From DAOQVR01 sp035341665 (GTDB lineage Bacteria; Chloroflexota; Anaerolineae; JAAYZQ01), in assembly GCA_035341665.1 (NCBI GenBank), contig DAOQVR010000016.1:1-64000 (forward strand): a stretch of DNA of 64,000 nucleotides. Reading direction: 5' to 3'. The notes under the pieces were generated by a model. The model was given only the letters and a program-made list of their open reading frames with translations, made no database searches and was not told the DNA's origin. Every line of letters starts with the position of its first letter. The stretch's first letter is position 1. Both the position numbers and the translations under genes were made by a program. Positions 27,658 through 36,040 of this stretch are shown piece by piece.

Positions 27658-28968
27658 CTACTCCTGGTGGAAGTACGTCAGTGTCCCCGAGATGGCCGCG
27701 GCGGCGGCCTCCTCTACGGTGGCCTGGCCGTAGAAGGCGCGCTCGATTTCGCGGCTGGCGGTCTCTTCGATGGCCGGCCAATTGGGCAGGTTCGGCATCC
27801 GGCGCAGCAGCGGAAGCGCATCCAGGAAGACGCGACTGGAGGCCGGCGCCTGGTCCGGGTCCAGGAACGCTGCCGACTCGGCCACGGCCCGCAGCGAGGG
27901 GACCGTGCGCCCGGTGCCGGCCATGATCGTCTGCCCCTCGGCCGAGTTGGCGAACTCGATCAACGCCCAGGCACCCTCCTTGTCCTCCGCGCGCGCCGAG
28001 AGGCAGTAGCCATCGCTGTGGAGGATCCCGGCCGGCTGCGCCCCCTGGGGCAGCGGCGCCACGTCCCAGTCGAGGCCCTCCACCGTGCGGTAGGTGGTCA
28101 CGCCGCGACGGCTGTTCAGGTACATGCCCAGCCGGCCGCTCATGAAGCGGTTCTCGCTCTCCTCCGCCTGCTCGGCCGCCGCGCCGGGTGCGACCCCCTC
28201 GACCACCTGGAGGCCGGCGAGCCACCGGAAGGCCGCCTGCGCCTCCGGCGTGTCGAGGGCCAGCCGGGTTGGGTTGGCGTCGTCGTCGAGCAGCTCACCG
28301 CCGAACTGCCAGATGAAGGGCGCCAGCCGCATCAGGCCGATGTCCATCCCGACGCCATACTGGTCGGCCTGCCCGTCGCCGTCCAGGTCGCGCGTCAGAG
28401 CGCGCGCCGCCGCGACAAGGCCGTCCAGGCTCCACCCTTCCGTGGGATAGTCGAGCCCTGCCGCGTCGAAGAGGGCGCGGTTGTAGTAGACCACCAGGCT
28501 GGAGACGTTCTGCGGGATGCACCACGTTTGCCCGTCCCACTCAAATGCCTCGAGCGCCTGCGGGTAGAACTCGGCGCGGTCGAGCTTCTTGCTCCCCTCA
28601 AGGTAGCTGCCCAGAGGCTCGAGCCCACCCTGCGCGGCGAACTGGGCGACGCGCCGGTGATTGAGGAGCATCACGTCCGGCTCGGCCTTGGCCGAGAAGG
28701 CGGTCACCAACTGCTTCTGGTAGTCGCCCTGGCCCGCCACGTGGCGCAGCTCGACCTCAATCTCGGGGTGGGCGGCGCGAAAGGCATCGACCAGTGCCTG
28801 GTAGGCAGCCAGCTCCGCGGGGTCACCAAAGACCATGAAGGACACGCCCTGGTGTTGCCCGCCGCACGCAGTGGGCACAACCAGGAGGGAGAGGAGCAAG
28901 AGCAGGGAAACGAGACTGATCGCACGGGACGAACGGCGGCAAGATCGGAATGTGCCTTCAGCGGTCAC
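27658..28968 (-). CDS. ABC transporter substrate-binding lipoprotein (sugar type)
   Basis: A 436-aa extracellular solute-binding protein of the carbohydrate-uptake (family 1, MalE-like) type. The GTG at 28968 overlaps the upstream permease stop (GTGA) and has GGAGG upstream. The lipoprotein signal ends at VPTAC with C35 as the lipidation site. The mature part has the family pattern FMVFGDPAELAAYQALVDAF...HPEIEV, LLNHRRVAQFAAQGGLEPL and WCIPQNVSSLVVYYNRALFDAAG. Aspartate-rich DLDGDGQADQYG resembles a calcium loop. It is the last gene of the three-gene importer operon. The substrate is probably an oligosaccharide, but the exact sugar is unknown. Confidence 0.92.
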   Translation of the reverse strand: MTAEGTFRSCRRSSRAISLVSLLLLLSLLVVPTACGGQHQGVSFMVFGDPAELAAYQALVDAFRAAHPEIEVELRHVAGQGDYQKQLVTAFSAKAEPDVMLLNHRRVAQFAAQGGLEPLGSYLEGSKKLDRAEFYPQALEAFEWDGQTWCIPQNVSSLVVYYNRALFDAAGLDYPTEGWSLDGLVAAARALTRDLDGDGQADQYGVGMDIGLMRLAPFIWQFGGELLDDDANPTRLALDTPEAQAAFRWLAGLQVVEGVAPGAAAEQAEESENRFMSGRLGMYLNSRRGVTTYRTVEGLDWDVAPLPQGAQPAGILHSDGYCLSARAEDKEGAWALIEFANSAEGQTIMAGTGRTVPSLRAVAESAAFLDPDQAPASSRVFLDALPLLRRMPNLPNWPAIEETASREIERAFYGQATVEEAAAAAISGTLTYFHQE

Positions 28969-29780
28969 GGGATCCTCCTGGGGCGCAGGTATGCGACCTG
29001 CACGATGATGAACAAGAGCACGACGGGCAGGGTCATCAGGACTGAGCCGGCCATGAGCAGCCCGGTCTGGGTGTCGTCCATCTGCCGGAGGAGCTGCAGG
29101 CCGACCGGCAGGGTATAGACCTGGGGCCGGAAGAGGTAGAGCACCGGCGTCGAAAAATCGCCCCAATAGAGGGCGAAGGCGAGCAGCAGCGCCGCGGCGG
29201 CCGTCGGCCGCGCCAGCGGGCGCGCAATACGCCGCCAGACCGTCCACGCATCAGCGCCGTCGAGCCTCGCCGACTCGTACAGCTCACGCGGGATCCGCCA
29301 GTAGGCCCAGTAGAACAGCAGGACGAAGAGGGGGCTGCCCCCAGCCAATGCCGGGACGATGAGCGCCCAGAGTGTGTCGACCAGTCCAAAGGCATTCAGC
29401 ACATGGAAGCGAAAGGTCCACACCGCCATACTGGGCACCAAGAGCAGGGCGATGGAGGCGGTGACGAGGCGCCTCCGCGCCCGGTCGCGCAGCTGGGTCA
29501 GGGCAAAGCCGGCGAGCGAGGCGGTGAGCAGTGTCAGCGGGACCGCGAGTGCGACGACAAAGAGCGAGTTTCGGGCATAGCGCGCCATCGGCACCGTCTC
29601 GAAGAGCCGGGCGTAGTTGGCCCAGTGCGGCTGCTGCGGCCACCACTCGACGGACGAGGCGGGCGGCAGCCCCGGCGCGCGCAGGGAGGCGACGGCGGCC
29701 CAGTAGAGGGGCAGCAGGAAAAGAGCGGCAATGCCCATCCCTGCCAGCGCGGCCAGCAGCCGCCCTACCCTACTCCTCAT
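28965..29780 (-). CDS. ABC transporter permease, MalG/UgpE type
   Basis: A 271-aa inner-membrane permease. The ATG at 29780 lies inside the end of the upstream permease (11-bp overlap), consistent with translational coupling. There are about six hydrophobic segments, beginning LLAALAGMGIAALFLLPLYWA. The cytoplasmic EAA loop, which contacts the ATPase, is present as ELYESARLDGADAWTVWRRIARPLARP. It pairs with the permease at 29770 and the lipoprotein at 27658. No ATP-binding subunit gene is nearby, so a shared MsmK/UgpC-type ATPase elsewhere is assumed. Confidence 0.92.
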   Translation of the reverse strand: MRSRVGRLLAALAGMGIAALFLLPLYWAAVASLRAPGLPPASSVEWWPQQPHWANYARLFETVPMARYARNSLFVVALAVPLTLLTASLAGFALTQLRDRARRRLVTASIALLLVPSMAVWTFRFHVLNAFGLVDTLWALIVPALAGGSPLFVLLFYWAYWRIPRELYESARLDGADAWTVWRRIARPLARPTAAAALLLAFALYWGDFSTPVLYLFRPQVYTLPVGLQLLRQMDDTQTGLLMAGSVLMTLPVVLLFIIVQVAYLRPRRIP

Positions 29781-30735
29781 GGGAGAGCGCCCTCCCGCGC
29801 AGTCCCTCGACCAGGTTCCGCACGCCCCAGATGAGCAGCAGGATCCAGGCGTAGACGACGACGAGCACTGCCGAGGCAAGCCCCAGGTCGGTAAAGTCGA
29901 AGGAGATCTCGTAGACCAGCAGCGGCAGGAAGATTGTCGCATAGTAAGGGCCGCCGTAGGCCAGGACAAAGGAGGGGGTGAAGGTGTTCTGCACGGCGAC
30001 GACCAGGTCGCGGCAGGTGAGGAGCGCCAGCCAGGGGGTGATGAGCGGCAGCGTGATGCGCCAGAAGCCCTGCCAGCGGTTGGCTCCGTCCACCTCGGCC
30101 GCCTCGTAGAGAGCCCTCGGGATGATCTGGCGGGCTGCCATCAGGACGACGAACCCCTCGCCGATCTGCAGGAGCGACATCAGCACGATGGCTGCCCGCG
30201 CTGTGCCCGCCTCAGCCATCCAGGCAGGCGCCGGCAGCCCGAAGCCGGCCAAGACGAGGTTGAGCGGGCCGGAGACGGGGTTGAGGATCCAGAGCCACAG
30301 GAGGGCGTAGGCCGTCTCGGGAACGATGGTCGGCAGGAAGACGGCGGCGCGGGCGAGCCCGGTGCTCCGGGACCGGCCCCCAAGCAGAAGCGCCAGCCCG
30401 AGCGCTGCCGCCAGGCGCAGCGGGACGGCCGCGGCGGCAAAGACAAGCGTGTTGTAGAGCCCGACCTGGACGAGGGGCGTCTTGGCCAGCCGGCGAAAGC
30501 TGTCGAGGCCCGCCCACGCCGGCGGCTCGATGGCGTGATAGTCGGTGAAGGAAACGCCGAGGGTCATCAGCGCCGGCACGACCACGAGGACGAGGGTGCC
30601 GAGAAGGTAGGGGAGGAGAAAGAGTGTGGCCTGCCCGCGGTAGGTGAGCCGGGGTAGGCGGCGCGCGGCGCGCTGGATCCACGCGGCGCCCGTACCGGCC
30701 TGGCCTGCGCTGCTGCTCCCCGGCTGGCTAATCAT
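29770..30735 (-). CDS. ABC transporter permease, MalF/UgpA type
   Basis: A 321-aa permease and first gene of the importer operon. The ATG at 30735 (MISQPG) is chosen because the promoter at 30754-30782 lies just upstream. Longer in-frame readings run through the tandem repeat and the assembly gap and are artefacts. It has a long first transmembrane segment (ATLFLLPYLLGTLVLVVVPALM) and periplasmic stretch, as in MalF-type subunits. The EAA loop is ALYEAAEVDGANRWQGFWRITLPLITP. No clear Shine-Dalgarno is visible and the leader is only about 12 nt. Confidence 0.92.
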   Translation of the reverse strand: MISQPGSSSAGQAGTGAAWIQRAARRLPRLTYRGQATLFLLPYLLGTLVLVVVPALMTLGVSFTDYHAIEPPAWAGLDSFRRLAKTPLVQVGLYNTLVFAAAAVPLRLAAALGLALLLGGRSRSTGLARAAVFLPTIVPETAYALLWLWILNPVSGPLNLVLAGFGLPAPAWMAEAGTARAAIVLMSLLQIGEGFVVLMAARQIIPRALYEAAEVDGANRWQGFWRITLPLITPWLALLTCRDLVVAVQNTFTPSFVLAYGGPYYATIFLPLLVYEISFDFTDLGLASAVLVVVYAWILLLIWGVRNLVEGLRGRALSHEE

Positions 30736-30753
30736 CGGCGGTTGGCGGGCCTT

Positions 30754-30782
30754 GTTATAGCACAGCCGGGGCTGCGTGCCAA
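30754..30782 (-). promoter_or_regulatory. Sigma70-type promoter of the ABC importer operon
   Basis: On the minus strand, TTGGCA (30777-30782), 17-bp spacer, TATAAC (30754-30759). Confidence 0.7.
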
Positions 30783-30808
30783 GTGTGCGCGCGCTGTTTG
30801 GCTCTTGC

Positions 30809-31144
30809 AGGTGCAGCGCACCTGAGAGGTGCGCCGCACCTGAGAGGTGCAGCGCACCNNNNNNNNNNNNNNNNNNNNNNNNNNNNNNNNNNNNNNNNNN
30901 NNNNNNNNNNNNNNNNNNNNNNNNNNNNNNNNNNNNNNNNNNNNNNNNNNNNNNNNNNTGGGAGGTGCACCGCACCTGGGAGGTGCACCGCACCTGGGAG
31001 GTGCACCGCACCTGGGAGGTGCACCGCACCTACCGTGTTGAGAGGTGCACCGCACCTGGGAGGTGCAGCGCACCTGAGAGGTGCAGCGCACCTACCGTGT
31101 TGAGAGGTGCACCGCACCTACCGCCTTGAGAGGTGCGCCGCACC
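30809..31144. repeat. 18-bp tandem repeat array with internal dyad, broken by gap
   Basis: Units of about 18 bp (GAGGTGCACCGCACCTGG and variants) occur on both sides of the N run. Each holds the inverted hexamers AGGTGC and GCACCT. Some units carry an 8-bp insertion (TACCGTGT). At least three units are left of the gap and about nine right of it. The units are too short, with no distinct spacers, for a CRISPR array. Related single motifs occur at 24825-24860 and 27630-27660. Confidence 0.85.
30859..30958. other. Assembly gap (100 N)
   Basis: Exactly 100 N, the conventional unknown-length filler. It falls inside the tandem repeat, so the true array is probably longer or of unknown size. Confidence 0.98.
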
Positions 31145-31185
31145 GGGCTCGGCCAGAGAACATCGCCCATGCAGAGGTACGAGAC

Positions 31186-31316
31186 GGGGCTGCCCAAGAA
31201 GCACGTGCCCTGCCATGCTGAGCGCGGCGATGCATCTGGCCTCACTGCCTTTCAAGCGGAATCAGAGATTCCTCGGTCGCTGCGCTCCCTCGGAATGACA
31301 GTCTTGGGACAGCCCC
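31186..31316. mobile_element. MITE-like element, copy B (131 bp)
   Basis: Ends GGGGCTGCCCAAGA and TCTTGGGACAGCCCC form the terminal inverted repeat. The interior shares TGCCATGCTGAGCGCGGCGA and GAGATTCCTCGGTCGCTGCG with copy A. It lies 7 bp from the stop codon of the S8 peptidase gene. Confidence 0.7.
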
Positions 31317-31322
31317 ATGACA

Positions 31323-34300
31323 CTACGGCGTCCGCACGCGCAGCGGGCCGTGGATGGACGTGCCGCCGTAGAGGTCGACGTCCTCCAGCCAGTAGAAGTA
31401 GGCGCGGCCCGGGCGAAGGCGGTAGGCGTCGATCCAGTCGTACACGGCGCCATAGGGCGAGCCGGGCGGCACGAGCGTCGGGATCAGCTCGGGGTTGAGC
31501 CTGAGCCTGGCGCCGGTGCGCGTGTTCGAGCGGTAGAGGTTGAAGCCAAGGTTGTCGATCTCCTGCGCCGTCTCCCACTGGACATGGAGCCCCGCCCCCT
31601 CCGGCCACGCCTCGAACCGGACGAGGTCCACCGCCGTGGGGGCGATGCCCAGCTGGCCCAGGTAGAGGTCGAAATCCTCCTCCAGGTTGTAGAGCGCCTG
31701 CGCAGCGCCGACGGTGCCGTAGGCCGGAGCCCCGTTGCCGGGCGGGTTCTTGCTGTAGAGCAGGGTCGGTCCTGTGACGGTTGACGTGCCCACTGTGGCC
31801 GTCGCCCACTGCAGGCGCGGCGAGCCGGCGTTGCCGCGGGCGTACAGCGGCGGGTCGTCGGCGGTGGCCGTGGCCTGCAGGGTAGAGAGATAGGCGCCCG
31901 AGGCAGCGTCCAGCTTGAGCGCATAGAGGTTGGCCCCACGCAGCCAGGCGGGCGTGACCCCGGCATACGTCTGGTCGTATCCGAGGTAGGCGACGTAGGT
32001 GTAGCTGCCGTTCCCTGTGATGGAGGGAGGCGTGTGCTCGGCAAGCCGCGTTCCGTAGGGCCCCTGGGCCGTCGCCCAGGTGATCGCCGGCAGCACCGAG
32101 GTGCTGTAGGTATAGCACAGCTCAGGGGCAGCCGCGCTATAGTCCGAGTAGCGGTTCCAGGCGACCCACAGCCTGCCGCCGGCCCAGTAGATCGCAGGGT
32201 GGTTCTCGCGGTTGCCGGTGTTTGCCGCAACCGTGTTGGCGCCGTTCCAGGTGTCGGTGTTGCCGTTCCAGTACTTGACGTAGATGTCACGGGTCGTCCC
32301 CGCGTAGCTCCACGCCAGCCAGATGTGGTTGCTGGCCGTGTCCACCGCCAGAGCGGGATAGCGGTGGTTGGCACTGACGACCAGGTTTGAAGCAGCGCTC
32401 CAGGTGCCGTCGATGTTCATGGCAGATCGAAGGCCCGTCGTGCCATCCGAGCCTGTGTAATACCACCAAACCAGCACGATGTCAGGCTGATCGGCGTCTC
32501 CGTCGTAGGCCAGAGCCACGTCGTTCATGCTGGCCGAGGAGTTGCCCGTGATCGCGTCGCGCTGGCCGATTGCACCCCACGCACCGCCAGAATAGGTGCG
32601 CGTGTAGAGGTACCAAGCCGAGGCGCTGCGCTCCTGTGCCCAGGCCACGGTGACGCTGCTGCAGTCCGCGCTGCCGGAAATCGCCGGTGGGACGTTGTGG
32701 TAGCCGTCGTTGGCGTCGACCTGCCACTTGGTCCAGGTGGCGCCGCCGTCTGTGGAGCGCGCCGCCCAGATCTCGAAAGCGCTGTTGTCGTGGCTCTCGC
32801 CGCTCAGGTAGGCGGTCCAGAGGGTATCGGGCGCGCTCGGGCACGTCCAGAAGGCAGGCGACACCTGGGCTCCCGCCGTCGAGACGGCGTCGGGGCCCAC
32901 GGCCGTATCGTTCATCAGGCTGCCGGTCGGCACCACGTTGAGCGCCAGCACCTGTGCATCCTGTCGCGCGCCGCTGCCGGCCGAAGTGGCGATGAGCGAC
33001 ACATCGTACGCCCCGGTAGCGACGCCGCTGCCGGCACTCACCGTGGCCTGCACATCCTGCGAGGCACCCGAGGCCAGGCTCAAGGGCCCCGCCGGGCTGA
33101 AGGTGACCGTGAAGCCGGAGGCAAGCGCGCCGCTCATGTCCGTGGCGGCTGGCGACAGGCTGATGGTGTCGGCGTTGGTGCCCCAATTGGTCACGCGGAA
33201 GCTCGCCGAGAAGGCATCGCCCGCCTGCAGATGCTCGGGGATACCGGTGAGAGGCCGCAGGGAGGGGTAGTAGGGCTGCGCAGAGGTGCCCATGCGGCCG
33301 GTACAGGAGGAGATGCCAGAGCAGGTCCGCGCATACGAGGGGGTGACTCCCAGGCCGCCGGAAACCACCAGCGCGAAGGGCTGGTAGGTGCCCGTGGGCG
33401 CATTGGCCAGGGTCACGCGGACGGTCCAGGTGCCTGTTGCTGGGCTCTGAAGGTACACTGCCTCGGTGTTGTTGAGGGAGTCGACTGCCCCACCGCTGTT
33501 CGACCAGGAGCCGGTGAAGTTGTTGCCGTAGTAGATCGTACCGCCAGGCGAGGTGACGGTCAGGTTCAGGTTGTTGACGGCATAGCTGCTGTTGGTGGTG
33601 TTTGCATAGTCGGTCCAGGTCAGCGTGACCTTGAGCGGCTCGCTGCTGTCGGCCACAGCCACCGAGTACTGGGCATAGTCACCCGACCCGTCCGGTCCGA
33701 TCGTGGACTTGTGGTTGGTGTCTGTGATGTTGGTAAAGTCGTCGTAGAAGAAGGAGCGCGGTGCCCGCGGGGTGAGCGACTGCTCCAAGTTGGCCATCCC
33801 CCAGCCCTGCTGGTTGCGCCCGCCGTAGGGGTAGGCCACCGTGTTCGCCTCGTAGCCGTAGCCCATGTCCACCGCACCGTTGACGAGCGTCGCCTTCAGC
33901 AGCGCGGCGCTGGGCGGCGCCGTGCTGCCCAGCCCCTGGACGTCCTGGTAGTAGTCGCGCACGATGATCGCCGCGCCGGTGACCTGGGGCGACGACATCG
34001 ACGTGCCGCCGCTCCAGGCATAGTCGAGGTGCCCGTCGCCGTCGCCGTCACCCGGCTCGTTCTGCCAGAGGCCAATGGTGCCGTTGGCGATGTAGGTCGT
34101 GCGGGTCGAGAGGACGTCGGCGCCGGGCGCGACAATGTCGGGCTTGAAGCGGGTGTCGCCGCTCGTGGACACCGGGCCGCGGCTGGAAAAGTCGGTCAGG
34201 CTGCTCGATGTCTGGCTAGTATCCCAGGTCGACCGGTGGTTGCCGGCAGCGCCGACGGTGAGGATGTTCTTGGCGTTGGCCGGCTGGCCAATCGTCCCGG

Positions 34301-35732
34301 CACCCGGTCCGCCGTTCCCACCCGAGCCCACGATAAGGTAGTCTTGGGAATTCCACATTATGTAATCTGCCAAGCGCGCGTTGCCGCCGTAGCTGTAGGT
34401 GGAGGCACCCCAAGAGTTGTTGACCGCGCGGGCTCCTTGATTGTACAGCGTAGTCCAATCCGTCTGGGCTGAGACGCAGATGCCGCCGCTCGTCCCGCCG
34501 GCATGGACGACGGCGATCTTGGCCTCGGGCGCCTGGCCCGCGCCCCAGGCGTAGTCGAAGTAGGGATCGGCCGCCGTCGCGTGGCCGGTGAGCCCGCGCT
34601 GCAGGAGCGACAGGTAGCCGTTGCCGGCGATCGTGCCCGCCACGTGCGTGCCGTGCCCGCTGATGCTGTCCGTACTCGTGCAGGTGCAGAAACCCGTGCA
34701 GCCTGCGCCGTTCTGGTTGTACACCACGCGGCTGGTGGTCGTGCCGCCAGCATAGTCGTAAAAGTCCTTCACTCTGGGACTCGTGGTCTTGTCGTCGAGC
34801 CCCGAGTCCACCATGCCGGCGACCTGCCCGGCGCCCATCAGGTCCTGGAGGAGGCCATTGCGGCTCGCCTTCCAGAGGTACCTGGTGTGCATCACCTGGG
34901 TCGCCGCGTCGTTGTGCAGTCGAGGCTGAGAATAGGGCTCTACGCGAAAGACACCCGGGAGCCTCGCCAGCGCCGGCAGCTGCTCGCGAGAGGCCCAGAC
35001 GCGCGCCACCAGCGCGCCGTCGTCCTTTGGGTCGAGCAGCGCGATGGAGACTCCCGAGGCCTCCAGACGTGCCTGCGCCAGAGCTGCATCGTCGCCGGGG
35101 AAAAAGGTGACGTCCACAGCCAGCTTGCCGCCCTCCGTCTCGGCCTTGGCCAACTCCTCGGCTGAGGCCAGCCGGTAGAAGGGGTGGTAGTGCCCCACCC
35201 ACCGGACGGCATGGGCGGCTCGCACTGCCTCCAGCAGGCCGGGGTCCATGCGCACGATGTAGGTGTAGGTGGGATAATACGTGAGGAATGACGCGCCCAT
35301 GGCCTCCAGGCCGGCGAGCCACTCCGCCTTGATCGGGCCGTAGAACTGGACGAGGAAGTAGGGGTCGCCCGGCTCTGAGCGCAGCCCGTCGGGGATGGCA
35401 GGCTCGCCCTGCCGGGTGTCCCAGGCCGTCCCGATGAGCTTGACGGTCGTGGCCTCCTCCATCGCGTCCATGACGTTGCCGGGGGGCAGCGCAGCCAGCG
35501 GCCCCTGCGAGACCCGGGCCAGGACGAAGGCCTCGCCATACTCCTCGAGGATCTCGAGCCCCTCCGGCAGCGGGGGACCGTCGAGCCTGCTGAGCAGCAC
35601 GAGCCGGCTTCCGGCAGCGCCCTGCGGTTCCGTCCCCTCCGCCACTTGAGCCCCGGCCGCCGGCACGAGCAGCGCGGCAACCATCAGGGCGAGACCCGCC
35701 CAATGGGCAAGTCGACGCAACTTCTTTGTCAT
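31323..35732 (-). CDS. Giant secreted subtilisin-like (S8) serine peptidase
   Basis: A 1469-aa exported endopeptidase. The ATG at 35732 (MTKKLRRL) follows GGGAG. A 12-codon longer start is possible but lacks a ribosome site. Signal peptide at 1-29, propeptide to about 290, catalytic domain at about 300-660. The triad is D309 (VDSGLDD), H360 (SGHGTHVAGTIAG) and S578 (GGTSMSSPQ), with the oxyanion region at NNSWGAS. A P-domain/PPC-like sandwich (YSVAVADSSEPLKVTLTWTDY) follows, then Ig-like and sialidase-type beta-propeller segments (STDGGATWTKWQV, NHIWLAWSY). The C-terminus (about 1375-1469) is the WETAQEIDNLGFNLYRS module shared with the M14 and SdrD-like proteins. The whole gene is single and has its own promoter. 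Confidence 0.94.
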   Translation of the reverse strand: MTKKLRRLAHWAGLALMVAALLVPAAGAQVAEGTEPQGAAGSRLVLLSRLDGPPLPEGLEILEEYGEAFVLARVSQGPLAALPPGNVMDAMEEATTVKLIGTAWDTRQGEPAIPDGLRSEPGDPYFLVQFYGPIKAEWLAGLEAMGASFLTYYPTYTYIVRMDPGLLEAVRAAHAVRWVGHYHPFYRLASAEELAKAETEGGKLAVDVTFFPGDDAALAQARLEASGVSIALLDPKDDGALVARVWASREQLPALARLPGVFRVEPYSQPRLHNDAATQVMHTRYLWKASRNGLLQDLMGAGQVAGMVDSGLDDKTTSPRVKDFYDYAGGTTTSRVVYNQNGAGCTGFCTCTSTDSISGHGTHVAGTIAGNGYLSLLQRGLTGHATAADPYFDYAWGAGQAPEAKIAVVHAGGTSGGICVSAQTDWTTLYNQGARAVNNSWGASTYSYGGNARLADYIMWNSQDYLIVGSGGNGGPGAGTIGQPANAKNILTVGAAGNHRSTWDTSQTSSSLTDFSSRGPVSTSGDTRFKPDIVAPGADVLSTRTTYIANGTIGLWQNEPGDGDGDGHLDYAWSGGTSMSSPQVTGAAIIVRDYYQDVQGLGSTAPPSAALLKATLVNGAVDMGYGYEANTVAYPYGGRNQQGWGMANLEQSLTPRAPRSFFYDDFTNITDTNHKSTIGPDGSGDYAQYSVAVADSSEPLKVTLTWTDYANTTNSSYAVNNLNLTVTSPGGTIYYGNNFTGSWSNSGGAVDSLNNTEAVYLQSPATGTWTVRVTLANAPTGTYQPFALVVSGGLGVTPSYARTCSGISSCTGRMGTSAQPYYPSLRPLTGIPEHLQAGDAFSASFRVTNWGTNADTISLSPAATDMSGALASGFTVTFSPAGPLSLASGASQDVQATVSAGSGVATGAYDVSLIATSAGSGARQDAQVLALNVVPTGSLMNDTAVGPDAVSTAGAQVSPAFWTCPSAPDTLWTAYLSGESHDNSAFEIWAARSTDGGATWTKWQVDANDGYHNVPPAISGSADCSSVTVAWAQERSASAWYLYTRTYSGGAWGAIGQRDAITGNSSASMNDVALAYDGDADQPDIVLVWWYYTGSDGTTGLRSAMNIDGTWSAASNLVVSANHRYPALAVDTASNHIWLAWSYAGTTRDIYVKYWNGNTDTWNGANTVAANTGNRENHPAIYWAGGRLWVAWNRYSDYSAAAPELCYTYSTSVLPAITWATAQGPYGTRLAEHTPPSITGNGSYTYVAYLGYDQTYAGVTPAWLRGANLYALKLDAASGAYLSTLQATATADDPPLYARGNAGSPRLQWATATVGTSTVTGPTLLYSKNPPGNGAPAYGTVGAAQALYNLEEDFDLYLGQLGIAPTAVDLVRFEAWPEGAGLHVQWETAQEIDNLGFNLYRSNTRTGARLRLNPELIPTLVPPGSPYGAVYDWIDAYRLRPGRAYFYWLEDVDLYGGTSIHGPLRVRTP

Positions 35733-35798
35733 CGTCGTCTCCCTTCTGCCTCCCCCTCTTGCGGCCACCCTCGGCCCCGGCCCTTCGCGCCCCTGGAC

Positions 35799-35827
35799 AT
35801 TATCTCACGGTCAGCCCGTTCTGTCAA
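35799..35827 (-). promoter_or_regulatory. Sigma70-type promoter of the S8 peptidase gene
   Basis: On the minus strand, TTGACA (35822-35827), 17-bp spacer, GATAAT (35799-35804), about 65 bp before the start codon. Confidence 0.75.
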
Positions 35828-35864
35828 GCCGGCGACTTGGACCCATGGCCCGGACGCCTCCCCC

Positions 35865-35898
35865 GGGGCTGTCCAAGAAGCACGAGACCTGCCATGAG
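35865..35898. repeat. Fragment of MITE-like element (left end)
   Basis: GGGGCTGTCCAAGAAGCACG and CCTGCCATGAG match the left end of the elements at 24974 and 31186, then diverge. Confidence 0.65.
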
Positions 35899-35983
35899 AA
35901 AGTGCCGCTCCGCGACCATGGCATGTGCGCACGGTGGCACGGTTGCCCCTCGCGCCGGTGCAGCCAACGCATGCCGCCAGCGT

Positions 35984-36012
35984 TTGCGCCGCCCGCCGCG
36001 GCATGGTATACT
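35984..36012 (+). promoter_or_regulatory. Sigma70-type promoter of the amidohydrolase operon
   Basis: TTGCGC (35984-35989), 17-bp spacer, TATACT (36007-36012), about 30 bp before the start at 36041. Confidence 0.7.
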
Positions 36013-36040
36013 CTGATCATCCCGACCGGAGGAGTGCTCC

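Noticed and set aside
25473..29118. Long plus-strand frames opposite the secreted protein and binding lipoprotein
   Set aside because: Same composition artefact. The minus-strand genes have ribosome sites, signal peptides and motifs.
30736..31029. N-terminal extension of the MalF-type permease through the repeat array and gap
   Set aside because: It would run through Ns and an 18-bp repeat (CTSQVR-like units). The promoter at 30754-30782 and the natural length support the ATG at 30735.
30809..31144. Possible CRISPR array
   Set aside because: The repeat unit is about 18 bp, with no unique spacers of 25-40 bp and no cas genes nearby. It is a plain tandem repeat.
32697..34472. 591-codon open frame on the plus strand
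   Set aside because: Antisense to the S8 peptidase. It is Gly/Arg/Val-rich with no domain and arises from GC-rich codon structure.
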